Source: Dactylellina haptotyla | Lineage: Eukaryota > Ascomycota > Orbiliomycetes > Orbiliales > Orbiliaceae | DNA length: 64,000 bases | Direction: 5' to 3' | Assembly (NCBI GenBank): GCA_031310005.1 | Contig: CM062384.1 | Coordinates: 3,100,001 to 3,164,000, forward strand | Shown: piece after piece, positions 1 to 13,800 of the stretch | How positions within the stretch are numbered: position 1 is the first letter of the stretch | Layout: each line of letters begins with the position of its first letter | Program-made: the position numbers and the translations under genes | Notes under the pieces: model-generated | The model's input: the letters and a program-made list of their open reading frames with translations, nothing else | The model's database searches: none | Told to the model about the DNA's origin: nothing

Positions 1-1153
1 GTTACGTCCTTGAACAGGTGGGGGTTTTTCTCACGGCACGATGGCTTGGCCCGTGGGTGCTTCTCAGAGCTCGACTGGGAGGGCCCAAAGCAGCAGTGCG
101 ATTCGGACCGGGAAAGCTTAACGCCCAGGCAGGGTTTAGACTCGTGGGGACCTGACATCGGAGACGGGAGGGCCTTTGAGACCAGATGGGCCTTTCATCG
201 GCGTCTGTCTGACGGTCAGATTCATTATCGTTTCTTCTTCTTTCTTTACATGTACTTTCTTCATATATAGACTTTGTACCCTGCAATTGACATCGTGGAG
301 CGGGCTCGAGTGAGGTCGGCTGGTGTTGTGCCGGTAGTTGGGCATCTGACGACAACAACAAGCACAAGCACAACTTCGATACGTTCAGCACATCCAACGA
401 CATCACGACTGCTTCGTCCGGTTGAGGTCGTTGCTTCCATCTGGGCCGGTTTATAATTAACTGGAGATTGCACCGTCTAAATAGATAAAGATAGCCCCGC
501 TTGTGCTCCGTGAAGCTGCCCGCAATATATCCCAAACGCAGCTGGGACACGGCCAAGCCCACTCGCCGGGGGGAGCTAGCTACACGAGCAGCAGCAAAGC
601 AGGAGTGCTCTCAACAACCTCAGTCCGCTTCCTTTTGCGGGTTTCTCACCTCAGACGGCCTCCTTCCGCGCACAAACCCTCCTCCACCTCCACCACCATC
701 ACCACGGCCATCGTTACCACCACCTCAACCGCCCCTCTCCGACCTCCATGTTTTTCTCCCACTCCTTCATCTCTCACAGCTTTCCAATCGAATTGACGGC
801 CGTCCGATCTCTGTCCACGCAATACCCCAGTTACCAACCGAATACATCCGCAGATCCAATTCCTGCCCTTCCTTCCTGACCTCGAAATCACACAACAATA
901 ATTAATATTAACCCCGAAGCCAGGGACTCGCTACCGAAGGAGTGCTCCCTGTCCTACCCTACCCGGTGATACCTTCCCACCGCAAACGCACATCGACGCC
1001 TCTCTCTCCCTCTCGCTCCACAACAAACGTCACTCCCTCCCACACGCACATAACCCCCCTGTAGGGCCCGAAAACCTGGTATAGCAGACGCCCCAGTGGC
1101 TCCTCCCTCCTGCTACCCCCCCACATCGGCGGAACAGCACGGGTACCACGACG
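1..1153. other. Upstream region of the DUF726 gene
   Basis: No supported gene. From about 650 to 1120 the + strand is strongly C- and CT-rich, as is common in fungal promoters and 5' leaders just upstream of a start codon, so this is probably the promoter and leader of the gene starting at 1154. Open frames on both strands across 1-560 overlap each other, show no domain and lie at the window edge. I treat them as chance. Confidence 0.4.
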
Positions 1154-4100
1154 ATGCCGGAGCAGCAGCAGCACCAACCTTCAACCGAAGGCGGAGCTGG
1201 CGGATCTTCTTCTGCTGCTGCTGGAACCACTACCGACAGTAATAACACCGAGAACACGCCCGCGAATAACACTGCTACTGGGACCTCTGAGACACCGAAG
1301 GCGAGATCGAAGCCCAAGGCTGTAGTTGAGGAGGAGCCAGAACTCGATGACTTCGGGTTACCCGTGTTCAAACCCTCCGGGGTATCGTTACACTTTGATA
1401 GTTCGGACGGGGAGGAGGATGAAGTGCGCAGCGATGCTGGCAGGGACCGGAGGGATGATGAAGCTAGCTCGCGGACGACGGGCAGTCCTGTTAGAGAGGT
1501 GGAGGAGAAGGAGGACAGCGGGACATCAATTGGCGAGCGGATGATCGAGCGGATGTCGTTGGAGGTTCCCGTTGCCGCTGCTCCTGTTGCTGTTGATAGT
1601 GCGTCCTCGTCTGTGAATGAAGAGAAGGAGAAGGAGATGGACAAAGAAGAGCAGCTGCAGAATGCGGAGCCCATAGAAGAGGAGGCGAACGATGTCCCAA
1701 TGGATTCAACTGCAGCTCCTAGAAAGGTCGAAGCGCTTGTCATACATTTCGAGAATCGGGCTAGAGCTCACTCGGCGGCATCGCAAGCAGAATCTATCAG
1801 GCGGACGGATACACCCCCTCCCATGATGATAACTAAAGAGTTTACTCCATTGACGGTTGCCGCTGCTGCATCTACAGCCGAGAAACCTGATGAACGGATA
1901 GATACAGTCCCGGAGCCTAGGACCGAAGAATCTGATAAAACGATAGTTACTGCTCCCACATCTACAGCTGAAGAAGCTGCCAAGCCGGCGGATAAACCTC
2001 CTACATCCAAGACTGAAGAACCTCCTGCAATTACCGCTACGACTACAGCTACATCGAAAGAAGAGATCACCTCAAACGATTCTACAATAGACGCCAAGAC
2101 GGTCTCTCCGAAGAAACAACCTCCGAAACCTATAACAATCATCAACCCTAGCTCCATTACCAAGTCTGACTCTCCGAAAACCACAGAATCACCGAGGGAG
2201 CCCTCCTCAGCTACTCGCCCCTCGCACAACCGTACAGTCTCCATATCGAACCAGGACCTCCCCTCCGCCTCACCGATAACCCCTATCACACCCTCCGCCC
2301 AACAACCCAGTTCAGCGACAGAACCCAAGCCCGCGATATCATCATGGTCCCACCAACAGTCGGTCCCAGAGGAGAAGAAGGACGAAGGTGCCGACTCCCG
2401 TCGTTCATCCGGCGAATGGCAAGAAATGCCCTCCTACGCCCCATACGACATCTACAACGACGAAGGCAAGCTGATCGCAAAGGAGCACCACTTCTCTGAA
2501 GACGAGGAGGGCGCAGGCGAAGATGACCGTATGGGTGGCGCATCGAAAGGCTATACCCGCGTCCAACTGGACGAAGACGCACAATCGGCCACTTCGATGG
2601 ACGATAATACCAAATATCTCTTCAAGGAGCCAGTGAACGAGGAGGAAGACGATGAAGAAGGACGTAATCCGCTCTCGCAACTGGAGACCACCAAGGACCT
2701 GCTGACAGAGGGTCAGAGGATCGCGTATGTCGGGTTGTGTAAGCTGGCCATGATGGAGATGCGAGCGGAGTTGGAGAAGCTTATCAATGTTAAGAAGAGA
2801 TGGCCGAAGAAGAGTATTAGTATCGGCAGGGAACATATGAAGATGTGGAGTCAGATTATCATGGTCAGGTTGTACAAGCATATGGATATCAGCCCGGATG
2901 GTAAGATTCAGCTTCTTCTTATTACTACTACTAAGTTAATTATATGGAAGACATGCTAATTTATTTATAGAGCAAATCATGATTGAACAGCTGTCGGAAC
3001 ACGGGCTTATGGCGTCAGATTTGACCGGTACACTGATGAAAAATGCACGGGTTAAGAACCCGATGGCCGCAGAGGAAGCCGCAAAATCGCCGACACCGAC
3101 ATCAACGCCTAATTCGAATCGTGGATCTGCGGTTATCTCCCGGAAGGGGTCGACGGACAGACGAGACTCCGAGGATGCCTATTTCTACGCGGATCAGACC
3201 CCGCCACCGGCATATGAGGAAAAAATGGCGGACGAATCGGTCAAGATGCCCAGCGAGCTACCGGACAGCAAGACCCTCGATATCGATATCCGGTGGACTG
3301 TTCTTTGCGATTTATTCCTCGTGCTCATCTCTGACTCTGTCTACGACGCTCGATCGAGGGTATTACTTGAACTTGTTGGAAAACACCTTTCGATATCGTG
3401 GATTGATATCTGCAAGTTTGAGAAGAAGGTCACCGATGCCCTGGAGATGCAGGAGAGTGCCACGCAGAACTGGAACGAATCCGACATTCTGGAGGACCGC
3501 GCCAAACGGAGTAGGAATAAGCGGTACGCGATGATGGGTCTCGCCACGCTCGGTGGCGGGATAGTCATCGGTTTGTCGGCCGGATTACTCGCCCCCGTTA
3601 TCGGTGCTGGTTTAGCAGCCGGTTTCACAACGATCGGTATCACCACCACCGGTGCATTCCTGGGTGGGACGGGTGGTGCGGCGCTGATTACCACTACCGC
3701 TGCCATTTCCGGGTCTGCTATTGCCGGAAAAGCGGCAGGGAGGCGAACGCAGAATGTGTCGGTGTTTGAGTTCCGGCCGTTGTATAATAATAAGCGGGTT
3801 AATCTTATCGTGACGATTTCCGGGTGGATGAACGGTAAGGAGGACGATGTGAGGTTGCCGTATTCGACGGTGGATCCGATCATGGGCGATATTTACAGTG
3901 TTTTGTGGGAGCCGGAGATGATGCAGAGTATGGGTCAGACTATTAACATTCTGGCTACAGAGGTACTTTTCTCTCTTTCCTTACTTTTTATTTATTTATG
4001 TGACAACGGAGAAGGAATGGGACTAATTTTATGTTGTTTCCGGGATTATAGGTCTTAACACAGTCGCTGCAGCAGGTGCTAGGTAGCACGGTGCTCATGG

Positions 4101-6105
4101 CGCTGATGGCTTCCCTACAGGTACCGATGATTCTGACCAAGCTGTCTTATCTGCTGGATAATCCGTGGAACGTGTCGCTGGATCGCGCGTGGGCTTCGGG
4201 CTTGATATTGGCGGATACGCTGATGCACAGGAACCTCGGGGTGCGGCCGATAACGCTGGTGGGTTTCTCGTTGGGCGCGAGAGTTATCTTTTCGTGTCTT
4301 AGGGAGCTGGCGCGGAGGAACGCGCATGGGTTGGTGCAGAATGTGTATATGTTTGGTAGTCCTGTGGTGGTTAATCGGGATGAGTACATGGCCATCAGCG
4401 GGGTTGTGAGGGGCAAGTTTGTGAATGGGTATTGTACGAAGGATTGGATTTTAGGTATGTTGTTTTTATGTCCCGGGTGTTACGGGGGCTAGGTGGGTGA
4501 AAATGGAAGACGGCTTACTAATTTTCGGAAATAGGGTATCTGTTTAGAGCTACCTCTGGCGGTATCGGTCGTGTTGCTGGATTGGCGCCGATTGAGAATA
4601 TCACGGGCATAGATAACGTTGATTGTACGGAGTTCGTGGAGGGCCACATGTCGTACCGTACGGCGATTCCAAAGCTGTTAAAGAAGGTCGATTGGGTTGT
4701 GCTTGCGGATGAGTTTTCGGAAATCGAGGAGGCGGATCCGGATCAGCTGCGCGAGAGGCAGACGGAGCTCATCAGCGAGATCGAAGCTGCGCGAAAGGAT
4801 TTGGAGAAGGAGCCGACGAAGCGGAAGTGGGGGTTGTTCGGGAAGAATAAGGACGTGGCGAAGAAGGCCGAGTGGGAGACTTATGCGGAGGAGAAGGATA
4901 AACCTGGAAATGCGGACGGCGCTGGAGCGGAGTTTGCGAGGGATGGGGATGTGAATGAGGATCGGGATAATGTTCTGTTTGACGTTGAGGCGATAAGACG
5001 CGAGTTGGCGCTGCAGGAGATTGAAGATAAGGAGAGGGCGAAGGAAGAGAAGGAACGGAAGGATGCCGGTGGAGTTGCGGGAGGTCTACGGCCGCCGAAT
5101 GTGACTGCGTATAATACCAGCGCAACGCCGTCGCTTGATATTGAGAGGAACGGGCAGCTGAATCTACCGAAGAGCCGGCCGGGGACGGCGAATACGAAGC
5201 CCGGATCGAGCACAGGTGTGTCGACGCCGAATTCTGGGTATGCGACGGTGCAGGATAAAGATAAAAGTCCTGCCGGGACAGCGAGGACTACAAGAACGTT
5301 CAGTTTTGGAATATTCGGTGGAAGAAAGGATAGCGCTGATAAAGCGCTTGTTGGGTCCCAGGCGGCGTCGAGGAACTCGTCGGTTATGGATTTGAGCAGC
5401 AAAAGCCTTGGGTATTCGCAGAATCACGTTGGCGGGTCATCTCCCGACCTGTCGAGGGTGACGCCGCAGAAGGCGCAGAGACCCAGCTCCGGATCTTTGG
5501 AGCCGAAGAGCCCGTGGGCCGGATATAGCTACGAGGACGAGTTTGGGCACGACGACGGCGGGAGGATACAGATGACATTCGAGGATTCGAAATTCGATGA
5601 TCCTTACGACGACAAACCGCCGCCGGTACCATCGAAGCATACGAGTCCGCAAAAGAGGGCGGTGAGCTATTGGGGCCAGTCACATACGAGTGGGTCGAAT
5701 TCGTTACAGGTCAGAGGCACATCACCGGGTCTCAGCAGCAATAGCGGGACGAGCAGCCCCAGGGTTTCTTACGATGGGAGGAACGAATGGGGTGGCGGGA
5801 ACGCTGGCAACACCGGCGGCGGTGGAGCGTTACCGGTGCTTAATAAGAGTAATCTAGGAGTACCGCAGAGGAAGAGCAGTCTGGGATATTACAGTCCTAA
5901 TTCAGGATACCAGATGAGGAGCGGGAGTGAATGGGGCAATAGCACGAGGGGAAGTGCGAGCAGCGGGCACGGTTTACTCGCTGGCGGAAGTGCGAGCGGG
6001 CCCAGTGGCGTCAAGAAGGACAAGCCGTTGCCTCATAACCCGTGGAACGAGGAGGATGAGGAGGAATTTGGACACGAGAAGGAGATGACCTTGAGTTTTG
6101 AGTAA
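1154..6105 (+). CDS. DUF726 (TMCO4/Mil1-type) membrane-associated alpha/beta-hydrolase
   Basis: Four exons: 1154-2900, 2971-3962, 4052-4454 and 4535-6105. The introns (70, 89 and 80 nt) are GT-AG with CTAAT-like branch points, and the joined frame gives 1570 aa. Residues 1-770 are mostly Ser/Thr/Glu-rich and disordered. About 769-837 is a long Gly/Ala/Ile hydrophobic stretch that can make one or two membrane hairpins. The hydrolase core follows, with the nucleophile elbow GFSLG (Ser about 986), a conserved KDWILG segment and the family GHMSYR histidine motif near 1085. The last 450 residues are again low complexity. Family knowledge: yeast Mil1 is a predicted lipase that binds the alternative AP-1 mu chain Apm2 at Golgi/endosomes, and human TMCO4 is related. 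The substrate is unknown. A short PW...EFGH motif occurs twice in the tail. The long disordered N-terminus and the exact start are the least certain parts. Confidence 0.93.
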
Positions 6106-7162
6106 CCGTATTCGAGATTGGGAGTTTGGAAGCTTTTTCTTTACTTTTCTTCGACTGGATTCTATTCTCACGGCCTAGTCAGGCCCGTCTCTCTACACTC
6201 GTACTGTTTTCTTCAGCATTAGTTACATTTGGCGTCCTAGAAAGCGAACATGGTTTACATTTCTACTTAGTCACATTTACTTTCACCTTACTACTATTAA
6301 CCGTCTTTGAAGATTTTATATTCCACTGTCTTCTAGTCTTCTATATATTGCTTTGTAATGTATACGGTTACCATGGTATACGCGCGTCAACCCGGTCGCC
6401 TTTGATACCCGTTCCCCTGGGATGTATTCGAATATATTAACAATTGCAAGAACAAAAATGTAAATTTATACGGGCATATCCGTGCCAATCTGATATATCT
6501 CAAGCTAAGCCGGATCGAAGTTGACTTTTCAATTGTCCGCTTGGCGTCGGCCATCACGTTCTAGTTTCCCACCCAGCTTAGCACAGAACCGGCGAAGCCC
6601 AGTTGGCCGTACATATCTATATATACGCATACGTCGAATTAACGAGTTTATGACGCAGCGATAAGAAAGGGTCAGCGTCGACATCATCACGACCTGATCG
6701 GGAGACCCACGGGACAGCTACGGAATCTCAGAATGGTAAGTGGCCCCCGAAGTTGGAGGGAAGAGGCGAATGTCGGCTAGGCTGGCAGAGAGCTGGAAGG
6801 GTGTGCTACCCCACAGTTGGCCCTTGTCCGTTCGACATGCACCCGCGCGGCCTGATATCACTGGCGAGAGAGAGCGACCCCTCCATCCAAGCTCGAAATA
6901 TTAGTAGCTCGCATGCTAGCAGGCTCGGGTAGTGGTCGAAGCAGCGTATACTGCAGCCGGGGGATTTAACTACGCGGTTCCCCGCAATTGGACTTCCTCT
7001 TCTTCTTCTCTCTCTCCTCTCTCCCTCTTCCTTCCTTTTCTTTTAACAGCATCCTTGCCCTCTATCCTTATTATACCCCTCTCTTGTTTTTTCTTACTCT
7101 TTTTTTAAAATACTCAAACTAACCAATCGTTCACGCTGAAGCCCGACGGCTGTTGCACCGTA
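6106..7162 (+). promoter_or_regulatory. Intergenic region and alpha-mannosidase promoter/leader
   Basis: About 1 kb between two same-strand genes. The first part is AT-rich and should hold the 3' end of the DUF726 transcript. Positions 6993-7065 are almost pure pyrimidine on the + strand, a typical fungal promoter or leader block. A consensus donor (GTAAGT at 6736) and an acceptor (TTTTAACAG ending 7049) could bound a 314-nt intron in the 5' untranslated region. This is seen as sequence signal only and is unproven. Confidence 0.4.
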
Positions 7163-10100
7163 ATGGGCGGAGAGTCTCGAACCATGGCAAGCTCTAGCTA
7201 CCCCCAGCTGGCTACCGAGCCGAAGGGGCAGCAGATCACAAATATCTACCGCGACCGCTTGCGCATGTTCACCAGCGGCGGGCAATATGTCTACCAGAAT
7301 CTCCCAATGTACGTTTTTCAATGCATTTCTGCAGGTAAAAAAAATACGTGGTGCTAAGTGCTGGTGGTGATGCTGTAGTATGTACGATGCGGACCGTGAG
7401 AACGGCGAGCCCCACGTCAAACTTGAAGTCTGGTCGGTGCCGGACATGAGACGCCCCCCGTTTTCCGAGGCCGTCAAGGCCACCTACCGCCCCTCCAAAA
7501 AGGGCGAGTGGTTCGGCCCTTCCTGGTCCACCCATTGGTTCCGCATCCGCATCACCACCCCGGAGCGCATGCGAGACAAGTACCCTGTCGACTTCCGCTG
7601 GGATGCCGACTGCGAATCCATGATCTGGTCCGAAGACGGCATCCCGCTGCAGGGACTCACCGGGGGCGGTGAGCGCACCAAATGGAAGCTCCCCAAGGAC
7701 TGGATCACGGACGGCAAGGAGCATCTCTTCTACATCGAGTTGGCTTGCAACCGCATGTTCGGCAACACGGACGGCATCGCGCCGCCGAATATGAATGCGT
7801 ACTTCAACCTGCACGAGGCGGACTTTGTCGTGCCCAACGTCGAGGCCAACCACTTGTACTATGACTTTTGGATGATTGGTGATGCCGCTAGGGAGTTCCC
7901 TAAGGATTCCTGGGAGAGCCACGAGGCCCTGCAGGTCTGCACGAGGATCATGAACCAGTTTGTCCCGCAAGATCAGAGTACCGTGCTCAAGGGGCGAGAG
8001 ATCGCAGCAGAGTACTTGGGTAAACTCAGAAATTCGCACAAGGTCTACGAAACGGATACCAGGCCCGTTGTGTTCGCGACGGGCCATTGCCATATCGATA
8101 CCTGCTGGCTCTGGCCGTGGGATGAGACGAAGAGAAAGGTGGCGAGAAGCTGGAGCAGTCAGATCGAATTGATGGATCGGTACCCGGAGCACAGGTTCAC
8201 CTGCAGTCAGGCGCAGCAATACAAGTGGTTGCAGACGTATTACCCAGAGCTTTACGAGCGCGTCAAGGCTAAGGTTAAGAGCGGCCAGTTCCAGCCCATC
8301 GGTGGTAGCTGGGTCGAGCATGATACCAATATGCCCAGCGGTGAGAGTTTGGTCCGCCAGTTCATCTGTGGCCAGCGATTCTTCGAGAGCCGTTTCGGAA
8401 GCCGCTGTGAGACTTTTTGGCTCCCTGATACCTTTGGTTATTCCGCTCAGATCCCGCAGCTCTGTCGTCTCGCGGGGATGACTCGCTTCTTCACTCAGAA
8501 GCTCAGCTGGAATAATATCAATACTTTCCCGCATACTACGTTCAACTGGGTCGCTTTGGACGGCAGCCAGGTCTTGTGCCACATGCCTCCTAGTGAGACT
8601 TATACTGCTGATGCGCACTTTGGAGACGTCAAGCGCAGTATGTCGCAGCATAAGAGTTTGGATCAGGATACTACCAGTTTGTTGGTCTTCGGTAAGGGAG
8701 ACGGTGGCGGTGGTCCTACCGATGAGATGTTGGAGAAACTCAGAAGATTGAGAGGTATTTCTGATACCGGTAAGTTGCAATCTTTCACTCAAAGGGATGA
8801 GTTCATACGCTGATAATTAATCACAGTTGGTCTGCTTCCTCGTGTCCATATGGGTTCTTCGGTCGATGACTTCTTCCGCGCTCTCGAGAAGAAGGTCGAG
8901 AATGGCACTAACTTTGTCACTTGGTACGGTGAACTCTACTTCGAGCTTCATCGTGGTACCTACACCACGCAATCCAAGACCAAGTGGCACGTCCGAAAGG
9001 GCGAGTTCTTGCTCCATGACATCGAGTACCTTGCCACCCATGCCAGTCTGGCCAATCCGGATTACAAGTACCCCAAGAAGGATATCGACGATCTCTGGGA
9101 GAATATGTGTCTCTCGCATTTCCACGACTGCTTGCCCGGCAGTTCCATCGAGATGGTCTACCAGGATGCGGATAAGATGTTTGACCATTTCTTTGAGAAA
9201 GGAGAAGAATTGGTCAAGAGTGCTTTGGAGGCGCTAGGTGTCAAAGGCGACGCTGGTGCGAACTTGCAGCCAATCTCTATCAACACCCACGGGTGGAAGA
9301 GGAATGCGATCGCGAAGGTTGGAGAGAAGCTTACCTTTGTTCAGCATGACGGGTTCGGTGTCGGTAAGGTTATTGAGAAACCAGAGCCTAAGGTCAGCAT
9401 TAAGGAAGTTGAGCCTCAGATCTTTGAGATGTCGAACGGAAGGTTCAAGATGAAGGTTGACAAGGGCTTGATCACGAGCCTTTACGATACTAAGGTTGGA
9501 CGAGAGTTGATCCCAGAAGGTAGAAAGGCCAATCAGTATGTCATCATGGATGATAAGCCGCTTTTCTGGCAGGCTTGGGATGTAAGTTTTTCTTTCAGAG
9601 TACGCGTTTCAATATACATTGCTAACAGTACCGTAGGTCGAAGTCTATCATCTCGACCAACGCAAGGAGCTCGAGCCTGGTAAGGTTTCGATCTTGGAGA
9701 GTGGTCCGAATAGGGCTTCTATTCTTGTCGAGACCCAGATCAGCGATGAGAGTTGGATCAAGTCTACCATCTCTATTGATGCCGATACTGGCGCTGAGAC
9801 CACTGAGGATGCCTTGTTTGTCATCTCCGTTGACTGCGAGGTTGAATGGCATGAGACCATGAAGTTCTTGAAGGTTGAGTTCCCAGTTGATATCAAGAAC
9901 ACCGAGGTATGAAACTCCCCCGTAAACTTGCTTTCTTAGCATCTATTTAATAAAAACTACAGGCTTCCTACGAATGCCAATACGGTATCGTCCGCCGCCC
10001 AACTCACTACAACACCTCCTGGGATATGGCCAAATTCGAAGTCTGCTGCCACAAATGGGCCGACTTGAGCGAAGCCACCTACGGTGTCGCCATCCTCAAC

Positions 10101-10640
10101 GATTGTAAATACGGCTTCGCCGTTGCCGGTAACACTATGCGTCTCAGTTTGATCCGTGCCCCCAAGGCACCCGATGCCCACGCGGATATGGGACACCATA
10201 AGATCCGCTATGGAATCGCCCCACACGAGGGCCCTCTTGACCACCGAGTCGTCCGTGCCGGTTACGACCTTAACAACCCTGTTAGAGTGCAATACACCGC
10301 ACCAAGCAACAAGTTGGTCATTGACGGCGTCTGGTTGACCGGTTCCAAGAACATTATTCTCGACCACGTTAAGCGTGGCGAGGACGATGAGGAGTTCGGC
10401 GACCTCACGATCGTCAAGAGGAAAGGAAACAGCGTTGTCGTTCGAATGTTCGACTGCATGGGTGGAAAGAGCAAGGCTACTATCAACAGCAAGTGGGCGA
10501 TCAAGAAGATTACAAAGTGCAATGTTCTCGAGGACGACTTGGAGGAAATTGAGGTTGTGAAGAGCGCTGATGACGGTACTTGGCAGGCAGATGTTTGGTT
10601 GAGGGCTTTTGAGGTGGGCACTTACAGGCTCTGGTTGTAA
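7163..10640 (+). CDS. Class II alpha-mannosidase, GH38, Ams1/MAN2C1 type
   Basis: Five exons: 7163-7308, 7379-8769, 8827-9581, 9637-9906 and 9963-10640. All introns are GT-AG (55-70 nt), and the joined frame gives 1079 aa, close to yeast Ams1 (1083). GH38 hallmarks are present: HCHIDTCW (His287 and Asp289, metal ligands), WLPDTFGY (Asp399, expected nucleophile and metal ligand) and HFHDCLPGSS (His612, the remaining metal ligand). The enzyme trims alpha-linked mannose from free oligosaccharides. It has no signal peptide, which fits the cytosolic/vacuolar class; in yeast Ams1 reaches the vacuole by selective autophagy. ATG 7163 is used as the start; an in-frame ATG at 7184 is an alternative. 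The family call is firm, while the cellular location here is inferred. Confidence 0.97.
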
Positions 10641-10861
10641 ATGGAGATATAACTGGTAACTTGTATACTTACTTGCGACTGATACTTGGTCGCGGTTTTC
10701 TTTCTCTCTTTTGCATCATTTCGTTCATTATCAGTGGCTTCCAGTTGGGAATTGGACGATGACTCGCAATGCATGGCGGGTACTGTATGAAAGTCGGTAT
10801 CCCGTCTTTTCATGTGTATTGTCACAAATTGATACTTTAGTACAATGCAATGGAATTATTA

Positions 10862-10867
10862 AATAAA
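10862..10867 (+). terminator. Possible polyadenylation signal of the mannosidase gene
   Basis: An AATAAA hexamer in an AT-rich stretch 222 nt after the mannosidase stop codon. It is the nearest perfect match downstream. Fungal poly(A) signals are degenerate, so an earlier site is possible. Confidence 0.35.
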
Positions 10868-13800
10868 TATGTTCTGATTATTAAACTTTAAGGTTCATCT
10901 GAAGGGCTACCGCGGTGGCGGAGCTAGATACAAGGTTCATCCGATCTTTCAACGGTCGCCTCATCTGTGCGGCACGCGTTGTGCGGCATTTGTTTTGCAC
11001 AACTCTTGCCGACCATGAAAGTTGTCTACACGATTACGGATATTTTAAAGGTTAAGCCCTCCCTGCTAAATGAGCAAGTATTCGAGTTTCAGGAGCTGCC
11101 TAGGATCGTGACGTAGGAGCTAAAACTGTAATCGGAGGCCGTGAACTCAACCGTGACCGCCAGATGTAGATTTAGTAACCAGCTTATCTCCAAGACCCGG
11201 CTGCTAGACAGGTAACTCACAGCGCGCTAATGATATAATGGATACTACTTAGGTGAGCCCATGCTACACACAGGCCCTAGAACACTACGCCAGTGACTAC
11301 AAGATCAGGTGTCCCAAGTGCGGGACGTACGGATACAGGCGATGTTGCGGTGGGCCGAATGGCCGTTGTAACAGTTTCGAGACCCAATACCATGTTAATA
11401 AGTCACAGGGCCTGCAAGTTACCACCTTCCAATCTAATTCTTCTGGCCATTCTTCCTCTGGTAGTGCAAGCTAAATATTTCCTAAAAATCAACACTTGGT
11501 TTTAAGGCAGTCTGCAAGACGGCAAGCTCCACTATCTCAGGATCGACGATACCGACGGTACCGTCGCAGGGTGGTAATCTGCTCAGCACTGGCAGTTTCG
11601 ATACCCGGTGACAAGATTATTCCTTGCACTGGTGGTACGGCATAAACCCTCAGATGGCATACACTAGAGACGTTTGTAGCAGGTCGAATGTGCATTAAGA
11701 ACGTAATAGAATGTCCAGTTTCGAGAGTTGGTCCTTAACGCCGACTGTTACAGAGCTTACTTATCCTTAGTATATACGTATACATCGGATATGCATTCTA
11801 GTGAACTTGGTGGAGGCGAGGAACGAGACCAGTCAGGTCCACAGATTCTGCGTGTTGCATATGGATATATTTTTGTGTTGTTTCGCCTAATCTGCCCTAA
11901 ACGCCTTGCCATGTTGTCTCTGCATGGGGCTGAGCTACACAGGGCACATTGAGCCGTCAAGGAAAGACGATATGGTTTCGCCTGAACATTTCTTAGGATC
12001 AGGGAATTCAAGATTTTTTTAAGTTTCTCCCAATTTCTTTCACGTGGTTGAACGCCCACAAAACCTCAAGATCCTGCATCCACAGGACTTCAGGTTAAAT
12101 TGACATCTGATTGAGCTTCCTGGTGGGAACTCCTCCAAGAAAAGAAACTCTCTCAAACTCTACGTGTTTCTCAACTTGCAGTATTAATGCACCAAGTTGT
12201 CACAAGTCAGCGCGTACAGGTCTTCTACTTTCCTATCAGAGGTTTATCTTAACGCGGAAGCGATATTATATTTAAAAGTAGTGTCATGTCATCCTTAAGG
12301 ACTGTGCATACGGTGCAATAGGCTGCAAGTACCTATCGTGAGTTAATTCTCGCGTTTTTGGCATGTCGGGTATGCCACGAACTTCTAAACGAATACTTTC
12401 TTTCTCAAGAACCTGAATGGCTATCGATACCAAGGGAGAGTTCTCTAGCGTACATGGTCCTTTTGTTAAAGATCCTGCCTATTACATTACAGATTGACGG
12501 GTTAATCATTGATCTTCCAAGGTAGATGCGGCTAGCCTTTCATCCGACTAAGGATCTCAAACTTTGTTACGAGCTTCCAATTACGATTGTCATCGAGACC
12601 AAATCTAGATAAACATGTACCTGGTTGTTCTGCATGACCGGGAAATGCCGCTATACTGGTTTCGAGAGCAGATTCTGATCCATCCTTGGAATCATGCTTG
12701 AGACAAGCACCAGCTTTCTGGAGTTTCTATCTATGATTCATTGATAAGAAATTTCCGGGACAATAGATACACCGCTACAAAGTAATAGTTAGTCCAACGC
12801 GTGACTCTTGAAGTCGTCAGGAGGGTTGTGTTATGTCGCCAGAGATCGCGCTGGGTAGCCCTTGTCTACGGGATTATTTACTAGCCTTAGTTCTTCGTTC
12901 TAGTTCTTCACGCTCACATGAAAGTGAATGACACGGTATTACGGACTTCGGCATCTTCCATCTGTCTAGGATAATATCGAAGTTTCAGATATCTGTAAGA
13001 CGGATGGTTCTGGCTCTAGAGTGGATGCGGCATGTGAAGTTTTCCTGGTGGATTCCAAGTAACGAGTATTGGCTAAGAAAAGGGAACTTTTGTTGTGTGA
13101 TGAAGATAGCCATCGGCGGTGGGAAGCCTTTCTTATCACTTTGGAGCATATACGATGCGATGCCGATGAAACTAGAAAGACTCGCAGTCAGTTGTATATC
13201 TCAAATTTGATCATAGATAGGGTAAATTTGGTGCTTTGTTACGTGAATGTTCTTCCTAAAGTCTGAACCAAGCTTGTGCGACCGACGCCGAGTTGGAGAT
13301 ATTTTTCATAGCTTCGTGGTTCCCGAAAGTCTTAAACTCACTACGCACAGGTAATGGTATCCCCTTAGGATCATTCATTCCCGTCAATGATCTGAGAAAC
13401 CCGGTATACGGTTCAAAGGGTAAACTAGAAGCTCAGTATGGTCCTTTATCGTGTCCAAAGCTGCTACAACATCAAGAAGTTGCCGAATTTCGTGAACTTG
13501 GTGTTTTCAAAATCTGTCTGTCAACGCTCTTCTAGATGAAATCTGTATCTTTCAGCCTATCTTTGCAGCAAAAAAAAAGGAGGAATATGATACTTCTCGT
13601 TGAAAAATGAACTTAGATAGTTGTATTGCTATTTCATATGGTTTTAGAAACCGATGGACCGAAATCGGTGTTCTTCTGATGGAGTTCAGTCTTTGATGAA
13701 ATTTTCGACGGACTAACTAACAACTAACAGAATATCCGGGAAAGAGATATTACAACATATATTTCCTATAGCATTCAAATTGACGAAATAATACAGACAG

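Noticed and set aside
2-562. 186-codon minus-strand ORF at the left edge
   Set aside because: Overlaps several competing frames, has no domain, and is within chance length for 64 kb.
1030-2881. Long minus-strand frames (158-237 codons) opposite exon 1 of the DUF726 gene
   Set aside because: Antisense of a Ser/Glu-rich coding exon; Ser/Ala-rich artefact products with no domain.
7269-8792. 507-codon ORF on the minus strand opposite the alpha-mannosidase
   Set aside because: It is the antisense shadow of a conserved exon. Strong codon bias on the coding strand removes stops from the opposite frame, and the coding sense is fixed by the GH38 motifs.
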